Shown here: positions 26,007 through 27,041 of the stretch, piece by piece
How the letters are laid out: each line of letters starts with the position of its first letter
Numbering within the stretch: the stretch's first letter is position 1
Origin: Rhizobium sp. Q54
Lineage (GTDB): Bacteria > Pseudomonadota > Alphaproteobacteria > Rhizobiales > Beijerinckiaceae
DNA length: 27,041 nucleotides
Direction: 5' to 3'
Assembly (NCBI GenBank): GCA_945903655.1
Contig: CAMDOY010000006.1
Coordinates: 1-27,041 of the forward strand
The notes under the pieces: generated by a model
What the model was told of the DNA's origin: nothing
Databases searched by the model: none
What the model saw: only the letters and a program-made list of their open reading frames with translations
Program-made: the position numbers and the translations under genes

Positions 26007-26878
26007 AGGCGCCGCCCTTTCGCTACCATGCGCCAGAGGATCTGGCCTCCGCTGTGGCGCTTCTGGCGCAATATGAGAATGCGCGCGTGCTGGCGGGCGG
26101 CCAGTCGCTCATGCCCATGATGAACCTGCGCGTGGCGGGGCCTGATCATCTCATTGATCTCGGCCGCATCGCTGATTTGCGCGGCATTGAAGAGACGCCG
26201 CAGGGCCTGCGCATTGGCGCCATGGTGACTCAGCGCGCGCTGGAAAAATCTGAGCTCGTCGCCCGCGCGTGCCCGCTTTTGTCGGAAGCCGTGACCCATG
26301 TGGGCCATCAGCAGACGCGCAATCGCGGTACGCTGGGCGGCAGCCTGTGTCATCTTGATCCCGGCGCCGAATTGCCTGTCGCCGCCGCCGCGCTGGATGC
26401 GGTGTTGCATGTTGTTGGGCCTGCGCGCGCGCGCGACATCGCCTTCGCCGATTTCCCGCTGGACTATCTGACTTCCTCGCTGGCGCCCGGCGAAATGCTT
26501 GTTCATGTGACCTTTCCGCGCGCGGATCGCCGCAGCGGCGCGGCCTTTCTGGAGTTCAACCGTCGCCCCGCCGATTTCGCTATCGTCTCTGTTGCGGTGA
26601 CGCTCACGCTCGGCGCAGAAGGCGTCATTACTCAGGCCACCATCGCCATTGGCGGCGTATCCCATGCGCCGGTGCGGTTGGCGCAGGTGGAAAATTCCTT
26701 GATGGGCGCGCGCGCTGATGAGGCCGCTTTTGCAGGCGCAGCAGCCCTCGCGGCTTTGACCCCCTGCGATGGGGACGAGGTCTATCCCGCCGATTACCGA
26801 CAGGAGCTTTGCGGCGTGCTTGTGCGGCGCGCGCTCGTCATCGCAGCCGCGCGCGCGGGAGGCCCTGCCCATGTTTGA
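26003..26878 (+). CDS. Molybdenum hydroxylase medium subunit, FAD-binding (CoxM/XdhA-like)
   Basis: This is the FAD subunit that passes electrons from the 2Fe-2S clusters to an acceptor. The 291-residue protein has the FAD-binding motifs LAGGQSLMPMMNLR (30-43) and RNRGTLGGSLCHLDPGAELP (107-126), and a C-terminal CO-dehydrogenase-flavoprotein-like domain (AIGGVSHAPVRL). It overlaps the large subunit gene by ATGA and the small subunit gene by 8 nt, so the three are one translational unit. Confidence 0.93.
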   Translation: MKAPPFRYHAPEDLASAVALLAQYENARVLAGGQSLMPMMNLRVAGPDHLIDLGRIADLRGIEETPQGLRIGAMVTQRALEKSELVARACPLLSEAVTHVGHQQTRNRGTLGGSLCHLDPGAELPVAAAALDAVLHVVGPARARDIAFADFPLDYLTSSLAPGEMLVHVTFPRADRRSGAAFLEFNRRPADFAIVSVAVTLTLGAEGVITQATIAIGGVSHAPVRLAQVENSLMGARADEAAFAGAAALAALTPCDGDEVYPADYRQELCGVLVRRALVIAAARAGGPAHV

Positions 26879-27041
26879 TCCACGCCCCATCAAGCTCAGC
26901 GTCAACGGCAAGTCGGTTGAGACGACGGTCGATTCGCGCATGCATCTGGCGGATTTCCTGCGCAAGGAGCTGACCCTCACCGGCACGCATATTGGCTGCG
27001 AACATGGCGTTTGCGGCGCCTGCACCGTGCTGGTGAATGGC
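26871..27041 (+). CDS. Molybdenum hydroxylase small subunit, 2Fe-2S (CoxS-like), cut by window edge
   Basis: The first 57 codons are present and open to the window end. The translation shows a plant-type ferredoxin N-terminal domain: IKLSVNGKSVET, LADFLRKELTLTGTHIGCEHGVCGACTVLVNG. The first cluster ligands are in C-x4-C-x2-C (GCEHGVCGAC), with the fourth Cys expected beyond the edge. The usual second [2Fe-2S] domain would also be downstream. It overlaps the FAD subunit by 8 nt. Confidence 0.93.
   Translation, partial: MFDPRPIKLSVNGKSVETTVDSRMHLADFLRKELTLTGTHIGCEHGVCGACTVLVNG

Overview
The window is GC-rich, tightly packed alphaproteobacterial DNA, most likely from a member of the Hyphomicrobiales/Rhizobiales. 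I infer this from the aerobic-type cobalamin gene set, the DUF1636-cobW-cobN gene order and the codon bias; no rRNA or tRNA is present to confirm it.

Layout. (1) Positions 1-2689 hold a formylglycine-generating-enzyme-like gene (minus strand, running off the left edge) divergent from a Tat-exported arylsulfatase. The first gene is interrupted by an amber codon exactly where a conserved Trp is expected. (2) Positions 2696-22615 are a nearly complete late cobalamin pathway. cobC, cbiB, cobQ and cobO lie to the left of a B12 riboswitch (about 6861-7054). To its right, on the plus strand, are a DUF1636 gene, cobW, cobN, cobG, cobH, cobI, cobJ, cobL, cobE, cobM, cobB, a NiCoT Ni/Co permease and cobP/cobU. 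cobK and cbiD sit between these genes on the opposite strand. (3) Positions 22678 to the right edge hold a separate operon: a periplasmic ABC substrate-binding protein followed by the large, medium (FAD) and small (2Fe-2S, cut by the window edge) subunits of a xanthine dehydrogenase/CO-dehydrogenase-like molybdenum hydroxylase.

How it works together. CobI, CobG, CobJ, CobM, a C1-methyltransferase (here CbiD; no CobF is seen), CobK, CobL and CobH convert precorrin-2 to hydrogenobyrinic acid. CobB amidates it, CobN (with CobS/CobT, not in the window) inserts cobalt supplied by the NiCoT permease, and CobO adenosylates. CobQ then amidates, CobC with CbiB attach the aminopropanol arm, and CobP activates the cobinamide. 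The riboswitch should shut down the rightward operon when adenosylcobalamin is plentiful. Many junctions are 4-nt ATGA or TTGA overlaps, which implies translational coupling.

I see no clearly new defence or mobile system. The items most worth a second look are the amber codon in the sulfatase-activating enzyme, the hybrid CbiD-in-aerobic-pathway arrangement with inverted cobK and cbiD, the riboswitch expression platform, the cysteine-rich DUF1636 protein, and the substrate-binding-protein/molybdenum-hydroxylase operon with an atypical active-site loop.
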